A DNA stretch of 64,000 nucleotides, from assembly GCF_025989125.1 (NCBI RefSeq), contig NZ_JAPDNR010000001.1:1160301-1224300 (forward strand), read 5' to 3'. Every line of letters begins with the position of its first letter. The stretch's first letter is position 1. The translations under genes were made by a program, and so were the position numbers. Positions 42,875-51,579 of this stretch are shown piece after piece. Origin of the DNA: Chitinophaga nivalis (GTDB lineage: Bacteria; Bacteroidota; Bacteroidia; Chitinophagales; Chitinophagaceae). Below the pieces are notes generated by a model. That model saw only the letters and a program-made list of their open reading frames with translations. It did no database searches and was not told the origin of the DNA.

Positions 42875-45800
42875 ATGTCCAGCAAATATCAGGAATATAA
42901 CCAACTGAATTTACCTCAGATAGAGAAAGATATACTGCAACAATGGGAGCAGCACCAGGCTTTTCAGAAGAGCGTGGAAGTGCGCGAAGGCGCCACTCCT
43001 TTTGTGTTTTATGAAGGACCTCCAAGCGCCAATGGGTTACCGGGTATTCACCACGTTATTTCACGTACGTTAAAAGATCTGGTATGCCGGTATAAAACCA
43101 TGCGCGGCTTCCAGGTAAAACGGAAAGGCGGATGGGATACACATGGCTTGCCAGTAGAGTTGGGTGTGGAAAAAACACTGGGCATTACTAAGAAAGACAT
43201 TGGTACTAAAATATCTATTGCGGATTACAACGATACCTGCCGGAAGGAAGTATTAAAATACAAAGACAAATGGGATGAGCTGACCCTTAAAATGGGCTAT
43301 TGGGTAGATTTGAAGAACCCATACATCACATTTGAAAACGATTATATCGAAACGTTATGGTGGGCCCTGCAAACCCTTTACAAAAAAGGCCTGCTTTATA
43401 AAAGCGTAAGTATACAACCCTACTCCCCTGCTGCCGGAACCGGCTTAAGCTCTGCGGAGCTGAACCAGCCAGGTACCTATAAAAATGTGAAAGACACTAC
43501 CGTAGTGGCTATGTTCAAAGCCCTGCAGTCTGATAAATCTGCTTTCCTTTTTGATGCAGCGGGTACAGATGAGGTGTTTTTCCTGGCCTGGACCACTACC
43601 CCGTGGACACTGCCTTCCAACCTCGGTCTGACAGTAGGCGCTAATATCGAATATGTACTGGTAGATACCTTTAACCAATATACCCACCTGCCTGTCAAAG
43701 TGGTGATGGCAAAGGTGCTGCTGCATAAATATTTTAAAGCAGAAGGTGAAAATGCTGACTTCTCTGCCTATAAAGAAGGAGACAAGATCATTCCATGGAA
43801 AGTTCTGACCAGCTTTAAAGGCAGCCAGCTGGAGAATATCCGCTATGAACAATTACTGCCTTTTGCACAGCCGGAAGAAGGGGATCCGTTCAGAGTGATC
43901 CTGGGTGACTTTGTGACTACAGAAGATGGTACCGGTATCGTACACACGGCTCCTGCTTTTGGTGCGGACGATAATAAGGTCGGAAAAAAATACGGCATAG
44001 GTATCCTGACCCTGGTAGACCGGGAAGGGAAATTCACAGATAATGCAGGCGAATTTGCCGGCAGATTTGTGAAGAACTACAAAGATGATCCGGAATACAA
44101 GGACGTGGATGTGGATATTGCGGTGAAACTGAAAAAAGAAAACCGTGCCTTCAAAGTAGAGAAATACGAACATACCTACCCGCACTGCTGGCGTACTGAT
44201 AAGCCGGTATTGTACTATCCGCTGGATGCCTGGTTTATTAAGACCACAGCCATGAAAGACCGGATGGTGGAACTGAATAAAACCATCAACTGGAAACCTG
44301 CCTTTACCGGAACCGGTCGTTTTGGTAACTGGCTGGAAAACATGGTAGACTGGAATCTCAGCCGCAGCCGCTATTGGGGTACACCTTTGCCAATATGGCG
44401 TACGGAAGATGGCAGCGAAGAGAAATGTATCGGTGGTATTGAAGAATTGAATGCAGAGATCCGCAAAGCCAGTGAAATACTGGGTGGCGATGTAAATAAA
44501 TCTTACCTCCATGAAGGTATCCTGGATCTGCATAAACCTTATGTAGATGATATCATCCTGGTGAGTGATTCCGGTAAACCGATGCGTCGTGAGCCGGATC
44601 TGGTGGATGTTTGGTTCGACAGCGGCGCCATGCCCTATGCACAATGGCACTATCCGTTCGAAAACCGGGAAATGATTGAAAAAGGAGAAGCATTCCCGGC
44701 CGATTTCATCGCGGAAGGAGTAGACCAGACCCGTGGATGGTTTTATACCTTGCACGTACTGGGTGTAATGCTGTTTGATAAGGTGGCTTATAAAACTGTA
44801 GTATCCAATGGCTTAGTGTTGGATAGCAATGGTAATAAAATGAGTAAGCGCCTCGGAAATGTGGTGAATCCGTTTGAAACCATTGAGAAATTCGGAGCGG
44901 ATGCTACCCGTTGGTACCTGATCACCAACGCCTCTCCATGGGACAGCCTGAAATTTGATATCAAAGGTATCGGGGAAGCGCAGCGAAAACTGTTTGGTAC
45001 CCTGTACAATACCTATAACTTCTTTGCGATGTATGCCAACCTGGACAATTTCACGTTCCGGGAAGCCTACATTCCGCTGGAAGAACGCCCGGAAATAGAC
45101 CGCTGGATTATTTCCGTACTGAATACCTTAGTGAAGGATGTAACTGCCAGTTTTGATGACTATGAGCCTACTCAGGCAGGTAGAGCCATCGAACGATTTG
45201 TAGACGAACACCTCAGTAACTGGTATGTACGTTTATGCCGGCGTCGTTTCTGGAAAGGAGAATATGAACATGATAAGATTAGTGCTTATCAGACTTTATA
45301 CGAGTGCCTGGAAAAAGTGATTCAACTGATGGCGCCGGTATCTCCTTTCTTTACTGACTGGTTATTCAATAACCTGAACAAAGTGAGCGGTCGCAACCAG
45401 GCAGCCTCTATTCACCATACAGATTTCCCGGTGGTAAATGAACAGGCTGTTGATCCGGACCTGGAAGAAAGAATGCAGCTGGCACAGGACATCTCTTCTC
45501 TGGTATTATCCCTGCGTAAAAAGGTGAATATCAAGGTACGCCAGCCACTGCAGAAGATCCTCATTCCGGTCGCTTCTGCTCATTTACAGGAGCAATTGGA
45601 AAAGGTAGCTGACCTGATAAAAAGTGAGGTCAATGTGAAAGGGATTGATTATCTTACGGAAACGGAGGGTTTTATCAAGAAAAAAATTAAACCTAACTTT
45701 AAATCGCTCGGAAGCAAAATGGGCGCGAAAATGAAAGCAGTGGCCTCCGCTATCAGTGAATTTACTGCTGCAGATATTGCTTCCATTGAGCGTGACGGCC

Positions 45801-46201
45801 AAATCAACCTGGTTGTGGATGGAGAACAGTTGCAAATTCATCTTTCAGATGTAGAGATCATTTCCGAAGATATTCCCGGATGGACTGTTGCTAATAAAGG
45901 CGCCTTAACAGTAGCGCTTGATATTACCATTACGGATCAGTTACAGGATGAAGGAAATGCCAGAGAGCTGGTGAACCGGATTCAAAAAATCCGTAAGGAT
46001 AGCGATTTTGCATTAACAGACAGAATCAGTGTGGTGGTAGAGACGGTAGACTCCCTGAGGTCGGCGATTATTAACTATAATGACTATATTTGCACGGAAA
46101 TTTTGGCTGATAGCCTGGAATTAGTGGAACAATTACAAAATGGTACAGAAATAGAGGTGAATGACCTTAAATTTAATGTATTAGTTAACAAAAAAAGCTG
46201 A
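42875..46201 (+). CDS. ileS: Isoleucine--tRNA ligase
   Basis: An 1108-residue class I synthetase that charges tRNA-Ile and edits valine. The HIGH motif appears as PGIHHVISR (about residues 57-65), the editing domain contains the TTPWTLPSNLGL segment (about residues 241-252), and KMSKRLGN lies at about residue 654. The C-terminal anticodon domain continues to residue ~1050. The length and order are those of the long bacterial/eukaryal-type enzyme. The C-terminal CxxC zinc motifs of E. coli IleS are not seen, as is usual for this long clade. The DksA-like gene starts six bases after the stop. Confidence 0.97.
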   Translation: MSSKYQEYNQLNLPQIEKDILQQWEQHQAFQKSVEVREGATPFVFYEGPPSANGLPGIHHVISRTLKDLVCRYKTMRGFQVKRKGGWDTHGLPVELGVEKTLGITKKDIGTKISIADYNDTCRKEVLKYKDKWDELTLKMGYWVDLKNPYITFENDYIETLWWALQTLYKKGLLYKSVSIQPYSPAAGTGLSSAELNQPGTYKNVKDTTVVAMFKALQSDKSAFLFDAAGTDEVFFLAWTTTPWTLPSNLGLTVGANIEYVLVDTFNQYTHLPVKVVMAKVLLHKYFKAEGENADFSAYKEGDKIIPWKVLTSFKGSQLENIRYEQLLPFAQPEEGDPFRVILGDFVTTEDGTGIVHTAPAFGADDNKVGKKYGIGILTLVDREGKFTDNAGEFAGRFVKNYKDDPEYKDVDVDIAVKLKKENRAFKVEKYEHTYPHCWRTDKPVLYYPLDAWFIKTTAMKDRMVELNKTINWKPAFTGTGRFGNWLENMVDWNLSRSRYWGTPLPIWRTEDGSEEKCIGGIEELNAEIRKASEILGGDVNKSYLHEGILDLHKPYVDDIILVSDSGKPMRREPDLVDVWFDSGAMPYAQWHYPFENREMIEKGEAFPADFIAEGVDQTRGWFYTLHVLGVMLFDKVAYKTVVSNGLVLDSNGNKMSKRLGNVVNPFETIEKFGADATRWYLITNASPWDSLKFDIKGIGEAQRKLFGTLYNTYNFFAMYANLDNFTFREAYIPLEERPEIDRWIISVLNTLVKDVTASFDDYEPTQAGRAIERFVDEHLSNWYVRLCRRRFWKGEYEHDKISAYQTLYECLEKVIQLMAPVSPFFTDWLFNNLNKVSGRNQAASIHHTDFPVVNEQAVDPDLEERMQLAQDISSLVLSLRKKVNIKVRQPLQKILIPVASAHLQEQLEKVADLIKSEVNVKGIDYLTETEGFIKKKIKPNFKSLGSKMGAKMKAVASAISEFTAADIASIERDGQINLVVDGEQLQIHLSDVEIISEDIPGWTVANKGALTVALDITITDQLQDEGNARELVNRIQKIRKDSDFALTDRISVVVETVDSLRSAIINYNDYICTEILADSLELVEQLQNGTEIEVNDLKFNVLVNKKS

Positions 46202-46207
46202 TTCCCC

Positions 46208-47254
46208 ATGGCAACAAAAAAGAAGGTTGCTAGTAAATCGACCCAAAAGGTAGCTCAGGCAAAAAAAACTGTGGCGAAAAAGGCTTCGGCTGTCAGAAAG
46301 GTGGCTACAAAACCCGCCCCTGCCAGGAAAGCCGAACCCACACCTAAAAAAGCAGCTGCGAAAAAAGCAGCCGCTAAGGTGGTAAAGCCAGCAGCCTCCA
46401 AAGCCGTGGTAGTGAAAACTCCTGCTAAAAAAGCGGCCCCCGCTCCCAAAGCAGTAGAGAAAAAAGCTTCAGTTGTTCAAAAAAGTAAAACATCACCCGT
46501 CAAGAACATTGCTGTACCTGCAAAATCGACCGTAAAAAAAGAGCCTGCTGGAAAGCAGCAAGTGGTTACGAATAGTGTTGCCGCTGAAAAAGAGAAACCA
46601 TTAATTTCTAAGTCAGAAGAAAAAGAACTTAAAACGATGGCAGTAAAGAAAGCAGATACTAAGGATCAAGTTGCTAAGGAGAAAGAATCCGCTAAAAAAG
46701 CAGCCGAGAAGCCTGTTGTAAAGCCTGAAAAATCAGTAAAAGCAGCGGATAAGTCCGAGAAAACTGAAAAAGCTGAAAAATCCGAGAAAACTGAGAAGAA
46801 AGGTGCTAAAGGTTCATTGGTAACTTACCAGCCTGAATTCACCAAGTCCGTGCTGGATCAGCCTGAACCCTCCAGCGGGCCTGTATACAGATATAGTGAT
46901 GCTGATTTACAGGAGTTCCGGGAACTGATTCAGAAAAAACTGGAATCAGCGAAAAAAGAACTCATTTATCTGCAGGGGCTTATTACCCGTAAAGATGAAG
47001 CAGGTACCGATGATACAGAGAATAAATATATGAGCATGGAAGATGGCAGTGGCTCCCAGGAAAGAGAGCAACTCAATCAGATGGCCAGCCGTCAGATCCA
47101 GTTCATAGACCATCTGGAAAAAGCCATGATGCGTATTGAAAACAAGACTTATGGTATTTGCCGCGTTACTGGTAAACTCATAGATAAAGCACGACTCAGA
47201 GCAGTTCCGCATGCTACATTAAGCATTGAAGCGAAACTGGCGAAAAGTAAATAG
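46208..47254 (+). CDS. DksA/TraR-like protein with histone-H1-like lysine/alanine tail
   Basis: A 348-residue protein of two parts. Residues 1 to about 200 are low-complexity, very rich in Lys, Ala, Pro and later Glu (KKAAAKKAAAKVVKPAASKA, KTEKAEKSEKTEK), resembling histone H1-like nucleic-acid-binding tails. Residues about 225-345 are a DksA/TraR fold: a coiled coil (LQEFRELIQKKLESAKKEL, SRQIQFIDHLEKAMMRIENKTYG) and then ICRVTGKLIDKARLRAVPHAT. Only Cys318 of the four zinc-finger cysteines remains; the following positions are Thr, Leu and Ile. It is six bases from ileS and surely co-transcribed. A role as RNA-polymerase- or nucleic-acid-associated regulator is inference. Confidence 0.88.
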   Translation: MATKKKVASKSTQKVAQAKKTVAKKASAVRKVATKPAPARKAEPTPKKAAAKKAAAKVVKPAASKAVVVKTPAKKAAPAPKAVEKKASVVQKSKTSPVKNIAVPAKSTVKKEPAGKQQVVTNSVAAEKEKPLISKSEEKELKTMAVKKADTKDQVAKEKESAKKAAEKPVVKPEKSVKAADKSEKTEKAEKSEKTEKKGAKGSLVTYQPEFTKSVLDQPEPSSGPVYRYSDADLQEFRELIQKKLESAKKELIYLQGLITRKDEAGTDDTENKYMSMEDGSGSQEREQLNQMASRQIQFIDHLEKAMMRIENKTYGICRVTGKLIDKARLRAVPHATLSIEAKLAKSK

Positions 47255-47260
47255 TGCCCC

Positions 47261-47322
47261 TATCAGATAAAAGAAAACGGCGTGAAAGCAATTGCTTTCA
47301 CGCCGTTTTCTTTTATCTGATA
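47261..47322. terminator. 62-base perfect palindrome terminator
   Basis: A perfect palindrome with 31-bp arms around GCAATTGC, without any unpaired loop in the sequence. It lies between the convergent DksA-like and GT/HAD genes and contains T-rich tails for both directions. Confidence 0.9.
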
Positions 47323-47325
47323 TTT

Positions 47326-48837
47326 TTAGCAGGAAGCGGTATGTTTTTTCCTGATCTGTTTAATCGCCAGGTATAATAACCCGGCGCCTGCCAGTCCTAC
47401 CAGACTGCCTACACCAATATTTCTCGCCTGCTTCTTCGTGATAACCGGTAATTTAATACCAAATTTTGCAGGACTTGCCTGTGCAATGTCCAATAAAGGT
47501 GCGAGCGATAAACCACTGATGATTTTGTCGGCAACCTTTTCTACATGAGCACGCTGATACTGTGGACAAAAAGCCACACCTATACCCGCTTCGATCAGTA
47601 GCCTGCCGTCCTGTTTACCATCTCCCACATAAATAATATTCTGTGTATTCATTTTATACTCTCTGGAAATATAGGGAAGCAAATGACTCTTGCAGTACTG
47701 CCCTTCTTTCAGGAAATACTCACCAATGGTAAGTTCGCCGGTGGCTACACTGTTGACCAGATGTAGTTTATTGGCAAAAACAAAATCCATCCCGAGCTTA
47801 TTTTTTATATGACGGGCCACCATCCCAAATCCATCGGTAACCAGGCCACACGCATAACCTCTTTTCTTCAGCTCCCGTACCACTTCCCGGATGTCGGGTA
47901 CCAGTGGAATAGCATCTGCTACTTCCAGTAACTCTGCGATATTGCGTCCTTCAAACAACGCGGCAATGCGGGTGTTCAGCGTTACCGGATCCGTATGTGC
48001 GCCGAGAATGCGGTGTAGTTCCTCTTCCTTATCGAAGGCAATGGCGGCGCATTCCAGGTAAGGTTGTGTAAATACGGCGTGATCAAGATTGAAGATCACC
48101 ATCTTCTGCAGCTTATCTATGGATTCCAGAATGGAATACTCCATTTGTTCCCGGATAAGATTGATGTTACCCAGTGTTTCCAGATTTTCCTGCGGTATAT
48201 TCTCTGCTTTTTTAAGGATGGTGCGGGATACTTCCCGCGACATTTTACTCAGCTGCTCCCATGTTTGCATGGCATTTTCCACCTTGCCGATATTGGCTTC
48301 TGTGATGCGTGCACCCAGGTGATGCATATCAATGAGGAGCCCGATATCCACACCATAATCGTTTTCAAACTGCACGGATGCCAGCATGGATTTACGTGCT
48401 GCAATCATGCCGCTGAGTGGCTGCTGGAAATGAGCGAGATCCGGATAGAGGATACTCAGCAGCGGCTTGGCCACTAATTGCGTGACCCTGCCTGCCTGCC
48501 TTTCAAAGTAGGATTTGACAAAGTCGGCTTCGTCATTTTCAATAGGACCAGTTAAGAGGTCTACAATATTATCAGGATAAGTGAGTATATCACCATCAAC
48601 ATAAGCAATAATATCATGTTTGGCGGCCATCATGCCTTCCCGCATGGAGATTCCCTTGCCGCGCTGGCTACTGGTAATAACCCGCACATTTTCTTTCATC
48701 GCTTCTTCCACCGTATTGTCGGTAGAGTTGTCATCCACTACAATGATCTCAATCTTGCGCGCGGTTTTTTTCACGGTTTTTATAACCTGGCGTATGGTCG
48801 CGCCTTCATTTAATACAGGAATTACGATAGAAATCAT
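47326..48837 (-). CDS. Glycosyltransferase-HAD fusion with nucleophile Asp-to-Asn change
   Basis: A 503-residue fusion. Residues 1 to about 220 are a GT-A glycosyltransferase (SIVIPVLNEGATIRQV, VDDNSTDNTVEEA, GKGISMREGM, YVDGDI as the metal-binding site); the later GMIAARKSML and FENDYGVDIGLLIDMHHLGA resemble glucosyl-3-phosphoglycerate-synthase-type (GT81) enzymes. Residues about 245-440 are a HAD phosphatase-like domain of the SerB type: motif I reads VIFNLDHAV, with Asn250 where the nucleophilic Asp should be and Asp252 intact; motif II LVTDGFG; motif IV GDGKQDGRLLIEAG. A C-terminal membrane helix follows (IGVGSLVGLAGAGLLYLAI). The HAD part may be catalytically dead. The actual sugar and acceptor are unknown. 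Confidence 0.85.
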   Translation of the reverse strand: MISIVIPVLNEGATIRQVIKTVKKTARKIEIIVVDDNSTDNTVEEAMKENVRVITSSQRGKGISMREGMMAAKHDIIAYVDGDILTYPDNIVDLLTGPIENDEADFVKSYFERQAGRVTQLVAKPLLSILYPDLAHFQQPLSGMIAARKSMLASVQFENDYGVDIGLLIDMHHLGARITEANIGKVENAMQTWEQLSKMSREVSRTILKKAENIPQENLETLGNINLIREQMEYSILESIDKLQKMVIFNLDHAVFTQPYLECAAIAFDKEEELHRILGAHTDPVTLNTRIAALFEGRNIAELLEVADAIPLVPDIREVVRELKKRGYACGLVTDGFGMVARHIKNKLGMDFVFANKLHLVNSVATGELTIGEYFLKEGQYCKSHLLPYISREYKMNTQNIIYVGDGKQDGRLLIEAGIGVAFCPQYQRAHVEKVADKIISGLSLAPLLDIAQASPAKFGIKLPVITKKQARNIGVGSLVGLAGAGLLYLAIKQIRKKHTASC

Positions 48838-49044
48838 AGGAGTTCGCTATGTTAAAAGGTTAAAAATAAATTGTTGCAAAGAGCTGGTTGGCATATTATC
48901 CTGGCGCTTTGAAACAAAAACCGTACCTGATGAAACCAGCAACAGGTCTTAACCAAAATGCGCAGTGCGGCAGATTTTCGTGGATAGGACCGCTATTATC
49001 TGTCGCACCTGACTACTATTATTCGTTTATTCTTTACCGTTAGT

Positions 49045-50877
49045 CTACTTGAATTCCTGCATTTCTACCAGTTTGTGATAGATGCCTTTCTGCGCCAGTA
49101 AAAGCTCATGGGTCCCCCGTTCTTTTATTTCGCCCTGGTCCATCACAATAATTTCGCTGGCATGTTGTATGGTGCTGAGACGATGTGCAATGACAATGGT
49201 GGTGCGGTTTTGCATCAGTTTGTCCAGCGCACCCTGTACCAACTTTTCTGATTCAGTATCCAGTGCGGAGGTGGCTTCATCCAATATCAGGATCGGTGGA
49301 TTTTTGAAAATCGCCCGTGCAATCGTGAGGCGCTGACGCTGGCCACCACTGAGTTTCATGCCTCTGTCTCCTATCGGCGTGTCGTAACCGTTTTCCAGTT
49401 GTGTGATGAATTCATGTGCATTCGCGATCCTGGCGGCCTGTATCACCGCTTCCCGATCAGCTTCCGGATGCCCGAAGGCAATATTGTTAAACACAGTATC
49501 ATTAAACAGAATGGCTTCCTGCGATACAATTCCGATCAGATTGCGGAGATGTGTTGTTTTGATATCGCGTATATCGGTACCGTCTATACGAATATGGCCT
49601 TCATTGACATCGTAGAAACGTGGCAGCAGATCCGCAATCGTGGATTTACCGGCCCCGCTGCGGCCTACCAGTGCTACCATGCGTCCTTTTCCAATAGTCA
49701 GGTCAATATGTTTCAGTACATATTGCTGTTCATATTTGAAGGATACATTTTCATATTGTATACTGGTGTTGAATGCTTCTAATGCTTGTGCACCGGGCTT
49801 TTCAGGAATAGTTTCCTGTGTATCCAGGATGGTGAAAATACGTTCGCTGGCAACAATACCTCTTTGCATGGTGGTAATAGCCGTAGAAATATTTTTAGCC
49901 GGTTGCATGATCTGTGAGTAAAATACAAGATAAGTCATGAAGGTGGCGCCGGTCAGCAGATCGCTGCCATTTAATACCAACGTACCTCCATAAATTACCA
50001 GCACTACTACTACAATTACACCCAATATTTCTGATGTCGGAGAAGCCAGCTCCCGCTGGTTAAACATGGATTTACTCACAGTTACAAAACGATGATTTAC
50101 TTCTCCGAATTTTTTCTGCATAAATTTCTCGGCGGTAAACGACTGTATAATCCTTATCCCGCCTAATGTTTCTTCCGTTACATTCAGGATTTTACCCAGC
50201 AGCTCCTGGCTGTACCATCCTTTTTGTTTTAGTTTTTTGGAGATATAAGAGATGATAATACCGGATACCGGAAAGAAGACGATAGTGAATAAGGTGAGTT
50301 TTACAGACAGGTAAAACAGGGCCGCAAAATAACCGATGATAATAAAAGGATCGCGCAGGAGGATCTGCATAGAGTTGACTACTGAACCTTCTATTTCCTG
50401 TACGTCGTTGGTCATGGTGGAAAGGAGGTCGCCCTTCTGCCGCTGACTGTAAAAGGAGAGCGACTGTTGCGTGAATTTTTCATACAGGGAGGTGCGCAGT
50501 CTGGACAGCATAGTCATTTTGAGTCGCACAATCACCCGGGTGCTCATATACCGGCCCAGATTGGCAATGGTGATACAAACGCCAATAACGGCGCAGACAA
50601 AGTATAAAGCGCTTTGTTTGGTGCCGGTGGTTTGAATAAAGTGGTAGAAATAATAATTGAACAGGTCTACAAAGTAGGTGATGGTAAAGGAAAAGGTAGG
50701 ATGCACCAGCATTTTAGGTACATCTTCCACCTGGTTAAAGATCACGTTGAGCAAGGGGATCAACATGGCAAAATTGACCATGCCAAACACAATACCTATG
50801 ACCGTGTAGATAACATATTCCGGAATATAATGATGTAAAGGAGCAGCATATCTGAGTAATCGCCTGAATGTTTTCAT
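49045..50877 (-). CDS. MsbA-like ABC exporter (ATPase-permease fusion)
   Basis: A 610-residue half-transporter. The N-terminal membrane domain has six helices, and the C-terminal nucleotide-binding domain carries Walker A GRSGAGKST (about residue 400), signature LSGGQRQR (about residue 502) and Walker B LILDEATSALD. The H-loop follows in IVIAHRLSTI. The fold and order fit lipid-A/multidrug exporters of the MsbA family. No partner gene; dimer likely. It stands alone on the minus strand, with a 207-base gap without a gene on its 3' side. Confidence 0.94.
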   Translation of the reverse strand: MKTFRRLLRYAAPLHHYIPEYVIYTVIGIVFGMVNFAMLIPLLNVIFNQVEDVPKMLVHPTFSFTITYFVDLFNYYFYHFIQTTGTKQSALYFVCAVIGVCITIANLGRYMSTRVIVRLKMTMLSRLRTSLYEKFTQQSLSFYSQRQKGDLLSTMTNDVQEIEGSVVNSMQILLRDPFIIIGYFAALFYLSVKLTLFTIVFFPVSGIIISYISKKLKQKGWYSQELLGKILNVTEETLGGIRIIQSFTAEKFMQKKFGEVNHRFVTVSKSMFNQRELASPTSEILGVIVVVVLVIYGGTLVLNGSDLLTGATFMTYLVFYSQIMQPAKNISTAITTMQRGIVASERIFTILDTQETIPEKPGAQALEAFNTSIQYENVSFKYEQQYVLKHIDLTIGKGRMVALVGRSGAGKSTIADLLPRFYDVNEGHIRIDGTDIRDIKTTHLRNLIGIVSQEAILFNDTVFNNIAFGHPEADREAVIQAARIANAHEFITQLENGYDTPIGDRGMKLSGGQRQRLTIARAIFKNPPILILDEATSALDTESEKLVQGALDKLMQNRTTIVIAHRLSTIQHASEIIVMDQGEIKERGTHELLLAQKGIYHKLVEMQEFK

Positions 50878-51069
50878 GCTGAGAGCTTTAAGTAGCTGGC
50901 AAAAATAGCATAATTACAGCAGGGAGTATCAATTCCCCGGATTCTTTCCGGGAAAAGGTTAATTTCGCATCTGATAGGGCAACCGGAGGCACTGGCCTGT
51001 TTGGTGCTATGCGGCAAATATGTTATTATCGTGTATAGGCCGCTTTACTAATGATTAAAATTGAATGAG

Positions 51070-51456
51070 ATGCAGGAATCTAAAAGGCAAAAGCAAATAG
51101 CACAACTGGTGCAGGAAGAATTGAGCAGTGTTTTTCAGCGGATGGGATACAATGTGATCGAGGGTGGAATGATATCCATAGCGGCTGTAAAAATGACGCC
51201 GGATCTGCTGGAAGCTAAGGTGTACCTGAGCATGTTTAAGATTGCCTCTCCCAATGAGATGCTGGAACGTATCAAGGAAAGAATGGGTGAAATTAAGAAA
51301 GCACTGGGGTTACGTGTGGGAAAGCAGTTACGCCGTATGCCTGAACTGAGCTTTTTCCTGGATGATACACTGGATTATGTGTTTAAGATGGAAGAGCTGT
51401 TTAAAAAAATTAAGGAAGATGATGAAAATATAAAAGGTAACAACAATAATAAATAG
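51070..51456 (+). CDS. rbfA: Ribosome-binding factor A
   Basis: A 128-residue protein with the KH-like RbfA fold that supports 16S rRNA maturation and cold adaptation. Landmarks are KRQKQIAQLVQEELSSVFQR, GMISIAAVKMTPDLLEAKVYLS and RVGKQLRRMPELSFFLDDTLDY, with an acidic, Asn-rich tail. The frame begins at TTG 51061, but the ATG at 51070 is the family-typical start. A -7-like TAATTTCG (50960-50967) lies about 100 bases upstream. It is followed by a TACGCAT-type hairpin and then a LolC/E permease gene. Confidence 0.93.
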   Translation: MQESKRQKQIAQLVQEELSSVFQRMGYNVIEGGMISIAAVKMTPDLLEAKVYLSMFKIASPNEMLERIKERMGEIKKALGLRVGKQLRRMPELSFFLDDTLDYVFKMEELFKKIKEDDENIKGNNNNK

Positions 51457-51479
51457 GTTCCTTTTTTCAGATTACACAC

Positions 51480-51539
51480 TACGCATTGTGTAGCAGGTTT
51501 CAGCGGATTTAGTTCGCATAGGCTGCTATCCGATGCGTA
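51480..51539. repeat. TACGCAT-type inverted repeat, copy 3
   Basis: Arms TACGCAT (51480-51486) and ATGCGTA (51533-51539) with an inner stem TAGCAG (51491-51496) / CTGCTA (51523-51528). It lies 23 bases after the rbfA stop. The 3' side is followed by ATTTGTAAG rather than a T run, so it may be a weaker or attenuating terminator between rbfA and the permease gene. Confidence 0.68.
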
Positions 51540-51579
51540 ATTTGTAAGCTGCCACCCGTAATGTTTAATCTCCCGTTTT

